From contig JAIPJX010000013.1 in NCBI GenBank assembly GCA_021733945.1, positions 1-53,686 of the forward strand: a DNA stretch of 53,686 nt, given 5' to 3'. Positions within the stretch are counted from its first letter, which is position 1. Every line of letters begins with the position of its first letter. The DNA is from Verrucomicrobiota bacterium (GTDB taxonomy: Bacteria; Verrucomicrobiota; Verrucomicrobiia; Limisphaerales; SIBE01). Below are positions 18,215 through 26,035 of the stretch, in pieces. Below the pieces are notes generated by a model. The model saw nothing but the letters and a program-made list of their open reading frames with translations, was not told where the DNA came from and searched no databases. The position numbers and the translations under genes were made by a program.

Positions 18215-21200
18215 ATGAAGCCCTCGGCACGTTTGGTATTCGGGATCGTCCTGTTCTGTTTTTTCGTCTCCGGGGCGGCAGGGTTGGTCTATCAGATCGT
18301 CTGGTCCCGTTACCTGGCCCTGTTCCTCGGGCATACCAGCTACGCCATCGTGGCTGTTCTGGTCTCGTTCATGGGAGGATTGGCGATCGGAAATGCCTGG
18401 TTTGGTCGGCTGGCCGATCGCGCCGAACGTCCCCTGGCGCTGTACGGGTTGCTGGAGATCGGCATCACGCTCTATGCCATTGTCTTCCCCCACTATTTCT
18501 CCCTGTGCCACGACGCCTACCTTGCCCTGGGTAAATCCGTTGCCCCCGGCAGTGGCACGCTCCTGCTCTTCAAGTTTGTTTTTTCCATCTTAACCATCGT
18601 GCTTCCCACGATCATGATGGGGGCCACCTTTCCCGTGCTCACCCGATTCGCCACACGATCCCTTTCCGAACTTCGGGAGCGGGTCGCGGCCCTTTACAGC
18701 ATCAACAGCGCCGGAGCCGTGATCGGTGTCTTCATCGCTCAATACTGGTGGGTTCCGGCGATCGGCCTGGAAATGACCGTTTACGCGGCTGCCGGACTCA
18801 ACCTGGTTGCCGGAATCGCCGCCCTCTACCTCAGCAGCAGGGTCCGGGAAGGCAGGCCCTCTCCCAAAATCGAGCCGGCTCCAACCCCCGGTTCCGTGGA
18901 GGGGTTTTCCAACCACGAACTCCGCCTGGCGATCGTGGCCATCGGTCTCTCGGGGTTTGTCGCGATGCTGTACGAAGTGGCCTGGACCCGACTGTTGGCC
19001 CTGGCTCTCGGTTCGAGCACTCATGCGTTTTCCCTGATGCTGGTGACTTTCATCACCGGCATCGCCTTCGGATCGTGGCTGGTCTACCGATGGAAATCCT
19101 CACGCAACACCCTGGACGCATTTGCCTGGGCCGAACTTGCCCTGGCGGGTTCATTGCTGGTCTCCCTGTTCCTGTATGAATACCTTCCCTACTGGTTCGC
19201 CCATCTGGCAGATCAGCTCAGCCGGAAGCCCGGCAGCTATGCTTCGTTCCAGTTCCTTCAAGCAATGGTCTGTTTCGGCGTGATGTTTGTTCCCACCGTC
19301 TGCCTCGGTGCCACCCTCCCCCTGGCCAGCCGCATCGCCACCTCCGAATTTGCCTTCACCGGAAGTTCCGTCGGACGCGTCTTCTGCGTCAATACCGTGG
19401 GAACGGTTCTCGGAACCATCATCACCGGGCTTTGGCTGCTTCCCGCCGTCGGACTCGCGCAGACCTTCGCCATCGGCATCGCCTTCAATGCGCTCATCGG
19501 CCTGGCCCTTCTCAAACGTGCCGACCTCACCTATCAACGCTCCTTCGCTGCCCTCGGAATTGCCGCCGTGTTTGTCTGGTTGAGCGGAACCATTCTCGAC
19601 GACACCTGGAAACGGGCCTTCTCCATCGGGCTCTGGCGCAGTCTTTCCCCACCGGAAGACCTCGCTGCCTACCGTACGATCATTAACAATGAAAACCTCA
19701 TCTACCACCGTGACGGCGCGGGTTCCACGGTCTCCGTGATTCAATGGAGAAGCGCCGCGAACGAGTCGATCGGATTAAAAGTCAACGGCAAACCCGACGC
19801 CAGCACCGAACTGGATGTCATCACGCAGCGCCTCCTGGGCCATATTCCAATGCTTCTGCACCCCGAATCCAGGGACACCCTGGTGGTCGGCCTCGGCAGC
19901 GGGATGACCTGCGCCAGCGTCGCCCGGCATCCCTCGGTGGAACGGGTCGATGTCGTGGAAATCTCACCGGAGGTGGTTGAGGCCGCCCGTTTTTTCAAGG
20001 ATTACAACGACGCTGTCCTCGACAATCCAAAACTGCACCTCACCGTCGAGGATGCCAAATCATTCCTCAAGCTCACCCAACGCAGTTACGACATCATCAT
20101 CAGTGAACCGTCCAACCCATGGATGGCCGGTGTGGCCGGTGTTTTCTCGCTCGAATATTACGAGAACTGCCGGGAGAAGCTAAAACCGGGAGGGTTGATG
20201 GCGCAGTGGGTTCAGATTTACGAATCCTCGGAAGAGATGCTGGACATGGTCATCCGGACCTTCTCGGAAGTGTTCCCACACACCAGCATTTGGAGAACGG
20301 CCGTGGGCGACCTCCTGTTGATCGGCACCCTGGAACGTCACGAGACCGATCTGGATCAGTTGGTACAACGGTTCCACGTGCCGGCCGTGCAGCAGGATCT
20401 CGAGAGCGTGGGCATCGTGACGGTGCCCGTCCTTCTGGCCTGCCAAATCGTTTCCCAGGAGAACGGCCGCTTCGTACCGGGCCCGACCGCTGCCATGCAC
20501 AGCGATTTCTTTCCTTCGCTCGAACGCCTCGCTGAAAAGGCGTTTTTTGTAAAAAGGGAGACTCTCCGATGGATCCAATACGAGGAGAACCAACTCACAC
20601 GCCCCAGAACCCTCCTGAAGCAGTACCTTGATGACCACGGCCTGACCGATGCCGACTACAAGGCATTCGGCCGGTTCTACCTGGACAACCGGATTCCCGA
20701 GGCCGGGCTCTTCCGTTCCCTCGTGATGCGCTGGCAACGGGAACAGCCGGAGGCCACCCTGCCCATGGAGATGATGGCCCAGGTGACGGCCCCTCCGTTA
20801 AACGCCGAACTGGAGGCCCTGCGCCTGGCACCCCTGCGCGATGTCCTCGTCGAGCGCGCGGCCACGGACCCCGAACCCCTGCGGATGTACACCTCCTACC
20901 TCATGCAGACGTACCGATACCACCGCTCGGTGTTCAACCAACCGCCAACCGACGAACTCAAAACGCTGCTGGAACGTCTGCTGGAAACCAACCCGCGGAA
21001 CCAGCGGATCTACAAACTGCACCTCGCTGAAATCGCCTGGGATCTTGGTGACGACAATCGCTGTTTCGAACTCGCCCAATCCGCACTCGATCCGAACATC
21101 GCTCTCGGGGGGCGAATCTCCTTCGCCCTGGATCAGAGCGCACCCAGGATTGTGCTGGCAAGAATGGCCGAAAGCCTTTGGCATGCCGGAACCGTGGCGC

Positions 21201-21349
21201 AAGCCTGGGCCGTGTGCGAAAGCGCCATCGAAAACCGGTACACCGGTAGCTACCCGCTCCTGGATCTGACCTGTCGAAAAATCGAGGCCGCCGTCCTCGC
21301 CGCTCCGGGCACCATCCGCCCCCAACCGCAGACACCGCCCGCACCTTGA
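18215..21349 (+). CDS. Membrane-fused spermidine synthase-like protein
   Basis: 1,044 residues from the ATG at 18215. A TTG at 18161 is an alternative. The first half has about twelve or more hydrophobic transmembrane segments arranged as a transporter-like domain (AAGLVYQIVWSRYLALFLGH near 20, typical of the 'fused MFS/spermidine synthase' family). From about 500 to 730 comes a spermidine-synthase/methyltransferase Rossmann fold: VVGLGSGMTCASVARHPSV near 553, VDVVEISPEVVEAARFF, and DIIISEPSNPWMAGVAGVFS near 628. The last 250 residues are helical and TPR-like. True aminopropyl transfer has not been shown for many fused members, so the reaction is uncertain. It sits in a plus-strand run with the ferritin-like gene and nhaC. 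Confidence 0.85.
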   Translation: MKPSARLVFGIVLFCFFVSGAAGLVYQIVWSRYLALFLGHTSYAIVAVLVSFMGGLAIGNAWFGRLADRAERPLALYGLLEIGITLYAIVFPHYFSLCHDAYLALGKSVAPGSGTLLLFKFVFSILTIVLPTIMMGATFPVLTRFATRSLSELRERVAALYSINSAGAVIGVFIAQYWWVPAIGLEMTVYAAAGLNLVAGIAALYLSSRVREGRPSPKIEPAPTPGSVEGFSNHELRLAIVAIGLSGFVAMLYEVAWTRLLALALGSSTHAFSLMLVTFITGIAFGSWLVYRWKSSRNTLDAFAWAELALAGSLLVSLFLYEYLPYWFAHLADQLSRKPGSYASFQFLQAMVCFGVMFVPTVCLGATLPLASRIATSEFAFTGSSVGRVFCVNTVGTVLGTIITGLWLLPAVGLAQTFAIGIAFNALIGLALLKRADLTYQRSFAALGIAAVFVWLSGTILDDTWKRAFSIGLWRSLSPPEDLAAYRTIINNENLIYHRDGAGSTVSVIQWRSAANESIGLKVNGKPDASTELDVITQRLLGHIPMLLHPESRDTLVVGLGSGMTCASVARHPSVERVDVVEISPEVVEAARFFKDYNDAVLDNPKLHLTVEDAKSFLKLTQRSYDIIISEPSNPWMAGVAGVFSLEYYENCREKLKPGGLMAQWVQIYESSEEMLDMVIRTFSEVFPHTSIWRTAVGDLLLIGTLERHETDLDQLVQRFHVPAVQQDLESVGIVTVPVLLACQIVSQENGRFVPGPTAAMHSDFFPSLERLAEKAFFVKRETLRWIQYEENQLTRPRTLLKQYLDDHGLTDADYKAFGRFYLDNRIPEAGLFRSLVMRWQREQPEATLPMEMMAQVTAPPLNAELEALRLAPLRDVLVERAATDPEPLRMYTSYLMQTYRYHRSVFNQPPTDELKTLLERLLETNPRNQRIYKLHLAEIAWDLGDDNRCFELAQSALDPNIALGGRISFALDQSAPRIVLARMAESLWHAGTVAQAWAVCESAIENRYTGSYPLLDLTCRKIEAAVLAAPGTIRPQPQTPPAP

Positions 21350-21448
21350 ACTCCGGAGGCAACCTCCCTCCCAACCAGAATCGCAACGCGGCTCCCCAAC
21401 CTGCGCTTGACACCCGGGGCGATTCAACAAACCCTTCGCGAACAATCG

Positions 21449-22876
21449 ATGGCCGAACCGAAACAAGCCCCCCTTCCGGATCCCGCTGTGCGCCCGGCAC
21501 GGCTGTGGGAAGCCCTGATCCCCGTCCTGTCCCTGATCGGAATGATATTTGTCAGCGTACTTCAGTACGAAGCCTCTGCGCATATCGCCCTGATCCTTGC
21601 CACCGCAGTGGCGTCCATGGTCGGCCTGCGGATGGGCTATTCCTGGAAATCGGTGGAGACCGGACTCATCGACGGAATCGCCATCGGTCTCAAGCCGATC
21701 CTCATCCTGCTGGTGATCGGCATTCTGATTGCCACCTGGATTCAGAGCGGCGTGGTGCCCACGATGATCTATCATGGATTGAACCTTCTCTCCCCCGGGA
21801 TCTTCCTCCCGGCGGCGTGTGTGATCTGCTGCATCGTCTCCATCTCGACGGGCAGTTCCTGGACCACCGCCGGGACCGTCGGCGTGGCACTCATCGGGGT
21901 GGGTCAGGGTTTGGGATTGACCCTGCCGATGGTGGCCGGAGCAATCATCTCGGGCGCCTACTTCGGAGACAAACTGTCTCCTCTGTCCGACACCACCAAC
22001 CTCGCTCCAGCCGTCGCCGGATCCGAATTGTTCGATCATGTGCGCTACATGCTGCACACCACCATCCCGGCACTCGTGATTTCGCTCGGTTTGTACTGGT
22101 TGATCGGACGGAACTCGGGCGGCACCGCCTCGGCCGACACCGTCGAACAAATCCGGTCGTCGATTGACACAAATTTTAAACTGCATCCACTCCTTCTGGC
22201 ACCGCCTCTCCTGATCATCCTCACGGTGGTCCGACGCCTGCCCGCCCTGCCCGCCCTCGTGGGAGGAGCGTTTCTAGGCACCGTCCTGGCGCTCTGGCAA
22301 CAGGAGGCAACGCTGAAATCGGTCATCGAAGTGGCTTTCGACGGATACGTTGCCAAAACTGGAAACACCTCGGTGGATGAACTTCTGTCGCGGGGTGGAC
22401 TCATGAGCATGATGAACACGGTCGCGCTCATCATCACCGCGCTGAGTTTCGGGGGGGTGATGGAGTCCACCGGTCAGTTGACGGCCCTGGCGGCTGCCGT
22501 GCTTCGGTTTGCCAAAACAACCGGATCCCTCGTCGCAGCCACGGTATTAACCTGCTTCGGCATGAACCTCCTGGCTCCGGATCAATATCTTTCCATCGTG
22601 ATCCCGGGCCGGATGTACCGATCGGCTTACGCAAAAGCCGGACTGCATCCAAAACTACTGTCCCGCACCTTGGAAGACGCCGGCACCCTGAGTTCGCCCC
22701 TCATCGGATGGAACACGTGCGGCGCATTCATGAGCAGCACTCTGGGGGTCTCCGCCCTTGCCTACGCGCCCTACGCTTTTCTCAACATTCTCTGCCCCGT
22801 CATCGCGATTGTTCTCGCCAGCTTCGGATGGGGAATTGCGCGGATCAACAAGGGCGCAAACCACCCGACCCCATAG
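21449..22876 (+). CDS. NhaC-family Na+/H+ antiporter
   Basis: 475 residues from the ATG at 21449 (MAEPKQ). A TTG at 21407 is possible. The protein has about eleven or twelve hydrophobic segments. Diagnostic NhaC regions are STGSSWTTAGTVGVALIGVG near 132, SGAYFGDKLSPLSDTTNLA near 168 and APDQYLSIVIPGRM near 380. NhaC-type carriers exchange sodium for protons at the cytoplasmic membrane (some relatives exchange malate and lactate). It lies 99 bp after the spermidine-synthase-like gene and 6 bp before a small membrane protein gene, so the latter two are probably co-transcribed. Confidence 0.9.
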   Translation: MAEPKQAPLPDPAVRPARLWEALIPVLSLIGMIFVSVLQYEASAHIALILATAVASMVGLRMGYSWKSVETGLIDGIAIGLKPILILLVIGILIATWIQSGVVPTMIYHGLNLLSPGIFLPAACVICCIVSISTGSSWTTAGTVGVALIGVGQGLGLTLPMVAGAIISGAYFGDKLSPLSDTTNLAPAVAGSELFDHVRYMLHTTIPALVISLGLYWLIGRNSGGTASADTVEQIRSSIDTNFKLHPLLLAPPLLIILTVVRRLPALPALVGGAFLGTVLALWQQEATLKSVIEVAFDGYVAKTGNTSVDELLSRGGLMSMMNTVALIITALSFGGVMESTGQLTALAAAVLRFAKTTGSLVAATVLTCFGMNLLAPDQYLSIVIPGRMYRSAYAKAGLHPKLLSRTLEDAGTLSSPLIGWNTCGAFMSSTLGVSALAYAPYAFLNILCPVIAIVLASFGWGIARINKGANHPTP

Positions 22877-22882
22877 GCAGCG

Positions 22883-23419
22883 ATGCCACCGCCAACCTCC
22901 TCCGATCCGGCCCTGCGCCGGGTGATCCTCGTTTCACGACTCAACGGCTGGAGCGTGGCCTTGTTCGCGGGATTCGCGGCGGGGATCAGCCTGCTCCTGG
23001 GTGATCTGACAGGGGTTGTGGTCTCGCTCTTCGGCCTGGTTTCCGGAACGATCGAAATTCGGGGGAACCGGATGCTGCAACGGCACGATCCCGCTGGAAC
23101 CAGGTCGATCATCGGCGCGCAACTGCTCCTCCTGGCCGTGATCGTCATCTATGCGGTGGGCCGCATCGCGACGTTCGACACCAACGAGATTCTGACGACG
23201 CTCGAGCCTCTGATGAAAGAAGCGATTCAAGGCCTCGACCTCGCGCCGGAAGAGCTGCGCCGGCTCATCAACATGCTCGTCTGGGCATTTTACGGAAGTC
23301 TGATCCTTGCCTCCTGTTGCTATCAGGGCGGACTCGCCTTCTACTACGGCCGCAAGCAGGCCGCAATCACCCGGGCCCTCGCATCGCCTCCGGCCCTGGA
23401 ACCCTGCAATCCCCGCTAG
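22883..23419 (+). CDS. Small multi-pass membrane protein, unknown function
   Basis: 178 residues. There are about four hydrophobic segments: VALFAGFAAGISLLLG and GVVVSLFGLVSGTI (about 25-58), AQLLLLAVIVIYAVG (about 79-93) and MLVWAFYGSLILASCCYQ (about 130-147). A polar loop with acidic residues (about 98-128) lies between the last two. It starts 6 bp after nhaC, so it may be translationally linked to the antiporter. No family is recognised. Its TAG stop overlaps the TAG stop of the convergent gene within the palindrome CTAG (23416-23419). Confidence 0.8.
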   Translation: MPPPTSSDPALRRVILVSRLNGWSVALFAGFAAGISLLLGDLTGVVVSLFGLVSGTIEIRGNRMLQRHDPAGTRSIIGAQLLLLAVIVIYAVGRIATFDTNEILTTLEPLMKEAIQGLDLAPEELRRLINMLVWAFYGSLILASCCYQGGLAFYYGRKQAAITRALASPPALEPCNPR

Positions 23420-24606
23420 TCAACCACCCGTGTCCTGATCCGAAACAGTTCGCCGTCGCCGGCCCCCAATACAAAAGTAAACCCCACGTAGGACGTGCTT
23501 GAAATCAACTGCCATTCGGCCGTTTGTTTGTTCAGCTTTTCGATCGCGTAATGATAGTCCTTTCGTTTGTGCCACGGGGCGATTCCCAACCACCTCGACT
23601 GAAGCCGTACCGTCACACTCTGGCTCATCTGATAATCGCGGTTGACCACCATGGCGTAATCGCCGCCCCCGTCATCCTCGAACATCCCAAGCACAAGACC
23701 ATCCCGGCTCGGCTCGCCAATCAGCTGCACCCAGTGTTCCCGAGGCGCGGCGCGGGTGCCCAGACTGAGGGGCGGCGTGTGGAAGACATCGAGCGACCGG
23801 AGCCCGATCAAATGGGGTCCAAGGCGCTTCAACTCGCGATTCAGGCTGGCGACGTCCCGACCGGATTGCGTGAGCCGCGCGCTCCCGGTTTCAAACAGAA
23901 GATCGCTGGAAAACCATTCCACCACCTTCACACCATAAGCCAGGTTCGTGTAAAGACTCTGTCGGAGCTTCCGAGCGTTGTCAGGAAGATAGCTCCTGTC
24001 GCCCCGCTCCACCCCGGGGTTCGCCGACGCCTCAATGCAGCTGGCCAGCGGGATGCCCGCCAACCGAGCCTGTTCCCGAAACTGTTCGAGTTTCTCAAAG
24101 TACCGGTCACCACCCCACCACCACTGATAATAGTCAAAGCTGAGAAGATCCGGCCGAACAACACGCATATACTCCCTGAGAAACGGCCCCGTGGTCGAGA
24201 GCATGTTCACAAATCCGATACCTCCCGGTGCCCCCCGCCGCAGCGTCTCGATGCTCTCCGCCAGAGCCGGAAACTCGGATTCAGGGTAGGGCTCGTCAGC
24301 CAGATGGTACCCCCACACGGTCGGGCTGGCACCGAGGCCCGGAGGCACCTCGCCCGATGATTTCCGGATCATGGCCTTGAGACCGTGCCGGGCGAGCACT
24401 TCGAGCTGGTCCGGCTCCCAATCGACCACGGTCATCCCCGCAGCCGCCAGCGCCGCAGCCCGATCGTCCAGATCATCCACTCCGGGCACCCCCCAAAGAT
24501 AAACGGCGAATTCGGGGAGGGTCGGTGCCGCACCCAGAGGCGTTGCCCAGCACAAGGCCATCATACACGCCACGGCCCAGCTTAGTCTTGAATTCGAATC
24601 GTTCAC
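23416..24606 (-). CDS. Secreted glycosidase-like (TIM-barrel) hypothetical protein
   Basis: 396 residues if translation starts at the GTG at 24606. That start is favoured because GAGAGAGG lies a few bases upstream and a signal peptide (SWAVACMMALCWATPLGAA) follows directly. An ATG at 24657 is the alternative. Sequence features suggest a beta/alpha barrel like those of glycoside hydrolases: WGYHLADEPYPES near 100 (a DEP segment as in GH42-like and DUF4434-like proteins), DLLSFDYYQWWWGG, and a C-terminal beta domain. No family can be assigned with confidence. Polysaccharide breakdown or glycan recognition in the periplasm is inference. It overlaps the convergent neighbour by the CTAG stop. Confidence 0.72.
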   Translation of the reverse strand: MNDSNSRLSWAVACMMALCWATPLGAAPTLPEFAVYLWGVPGVDDLDDRAAALAAAGMTVVDWEPDQLEVLARHGLKAMIRKSSGEVPPGLGASPTVWGYHLADEPYPESEFPALAESIETLRRGAPGGIGFVNMLSTTGPFLREYMRVVRPDLLSFDYYQWWWGGDRYFEKLEQFREQARLAGIPLASCIEASANPGVERGDRSYLPDNARKLRQSLYTNLAYGVKVVEWFSSDLLFETGSARLTQSGRDVASLNRELKRLGPHLIGLRSLDVFHTPPLSLGTRAAPREHWVQLIGEPSRDGLVLGMFEDDGGGDYAMVVNRDYQMSQSVTVRLQSRWLGIAPWHKRKDYHYAIEKLNKQTAEWQLISSTSYVGFTFVLGAGDGELFRIRTRVVD

Positions 24607-24778
24607 AAATCGCCTCTCTCTCCCTTCTGGATTACCAGCCAGCCGCTGAATGATCAATTCGTATTCGATCGGAACTTCTTGGATTCTACGGCGCTTGCGA
24701 CTACACTCGCGCCATCATCAAACCCTGACAAGGGGTCACTTCCTGGTATTGATTCTGCAAAGAAAACGTGGCGGCGTC

Positions 24779-25018
24779 AGCTTAGAGACGCATATCGATT
24801 CGAGGGGTTTGTTCCAGGTGCGACGGTAATTGGTGTTTTTGGTGACCCCAGAGCGCGCGTGCTCGCGCTTGGGCGTGGCCGAAAAAAACGGCATGTGGGG
24901 TGTGTGGCTGTTGGCAGGGGAGCTATTACGACAAGAAGGTCCGCCGTGTTCGGGATCTTTCCTGTGGCGACACTGAGATTTACCTGGAAGTAGAGGTGCG
25001 TCGGGTGGCGTGCAGGCG
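24779..25018 (+). pseudogene. ISL3-type transposase N-terminal remnant (frameshifted)
   Basis: Two frames together resemble the N-terminus of ISL3-family transposases. The first part (to about 24842) reads ...YRFEGFVPGATVIGV. After a frame change near 24843 the text continues as TACGVCGCWQGSYYDKKV, RRVRDLSCGDTEIYLEVEVR and RVACRRY, which fits the family zinc-finger region (CxxCG...YDrr...wRdL...yLe.evrRv.C). The catalytic DDE part is absent: the reading frame runs directly into an unrelated oxidoreductase tail. It marks the left edge of the accessory island. Terminal inverted repeats and a target duplication were not found. Confidence 0.6.
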
Positions 25019-25178
25019 TTACAGCAAACCGATGCGGGTGCATGATCAAGCCTGCGTGATCGTGAGTCAGTCACCCATGCTGGTGTTGGCCGGCGATGCC
25101 TTTGCCGGACCGAAAGTCGAGGGTGCGGCGCTCTCGGGTTGGGCGGCCGCCGAAGCCATTTTGAAATCCAGGGCATGA
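25019..25178 (+). pseudogene. C-terminal fragment of a FAD/NAD(P)-dependent oxidoreductase
   Basis: In frame with the transposase remnant, the last ~45 codons read HDQACVIVSQSPMLVLAGDA and FAGPKVEGAALSGWAAAEAI. The GDAFAGPxVEGAALSGxAAAE signature is the FAD-binding C-terminus of renalase/amine-oxidase-like FAD-dependent oxidoreductases. The rest of the enzyme (about 280 residues, including the N-terminal Rossmann motif) is missing. The 127 bp to the ABC ATPase gene hold nothing I can identify. Confidence 0.6.
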
Positions 25179-25305
25179 AGCCCAAAGCCGGCCGACATTT
25201 TCCCAGGCAACGGTTGTTAATGACAAATAGGGAAGCTCATTCAGAGCTTGATTCTGCGGGATCGCCGCCCCAGGGTGAAATCAAGCAATTCAAACCGTCG
25301 CCCGC

Positions 25306-26031
25306 ATGATTACGTCTTCGCCATCCGACCCACGCTCGAGCCCAACCGGAAACGGCCGGCTGGTGTTGGAGGTGTGCGGCGTTTCCAGATCCTATGCTGG
25401 CCGGCTGGTGCTGCAGGACGCGTCGTTTCGACTTCACGCCGGGCAGCGGCTGGCGCTCACCGGCCCTTCGGGTAGCGGCAAGACCACGTTGCTCAATTGC
25501 CTGGGCGGGGTGGATCGTCCTGACTCCGGCTCGATTGTTTTGCACGGCGAAGCGCTGGAAAAACTTTCCAGCGATCAACTCGCGCGGGTTCGCCGTCAAC
25601 GGGTCGGCACGGTGTTTCAATTCTTTCATCTGCTGCCGACGCTGACGGCGTTTGAGAATGTCGAGTTCCCCCTGCAATTGATCGGAGTGCCGCCGGACCA
25701 GCGGCGTCAGCGCGTGGAATCGTTGCTCGAACGCGTCAATCTCACCGCGCGCGCCCGGGCGTTTCCCGCGCAACTTTCCGGCGGTGAAATGCAGCGGGTT
25801 GCCATCGCGCGGGCGCTCATCCATCAACCCGACCTCATCCTCGCCGACGAGCCGACCGGCAATCTGGATTCGGCCAACGGCGAGAACATCCTCGCGCTGC
25901 TGCACGATCTCACGGAAGAAACGCACACGGCGCTGGTGCTCGTGACGCACAGCCTTGAAGCGACCCGCATCTGCCATCGCACGATTCGCTTACGCGACGG
26001 CGCGGTGGTCTCGGAGACGGTGCATTCCTGA
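25306..26031 (+). CDS. ABC transporter ATP-binding protein (AttE/LolD/MacB-like)
   Basis: 241 residues, the usual size for a stand-alone nucleotide-binding domain of the MacB/LolD class. Walker A is GPSGSGKTTL near 51-60, the Q-loop lies around FQFFHLLP near 105, the signature is LSGGEMQRVAIARAL near 157, and Walker B plus the D-loop is LILADEPTGNLD near 176. These ATPases drive extrusion or mechanotransmission through FtsX-type permeases rather than classical import. The gene ends 4 bp before the permease gene and forms the first gene of a three-gene module with an AttH-like lipocalin protein. Alanine codons are often GCG, unlike the flanking chromosome. Confidence 0.93.
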   Translation: MITSSPSDPRSSPTGNGRLVLEVCGVSRSYAGRLVLQDASFRLHAGQRLALTGPSGSGKTTLLNCLGGVDRPDSGSIVLHGEALEKLSSDQLARVRRQRVGTVFQFFHLLPTLTAFENVEFPLQLIGVPPDQRRQRVESLLERVNLTARARAFPAQLSGGEMQRVAIARALIHQPDLILADEPTGNLDSANGENILALLHDLTEETHTALVLVTHSLEATRICHRTIRLRDGAVVSETVHS

Positions 26032-26035
26032 CCGC

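Noticed and set aside
20798-22186. Minus-strand open frame of about 460 codons
   Set aside because: It lies opposite the spermidine-synthase-like and NhaC genes, both of which have clear family motifs and membrane segments.
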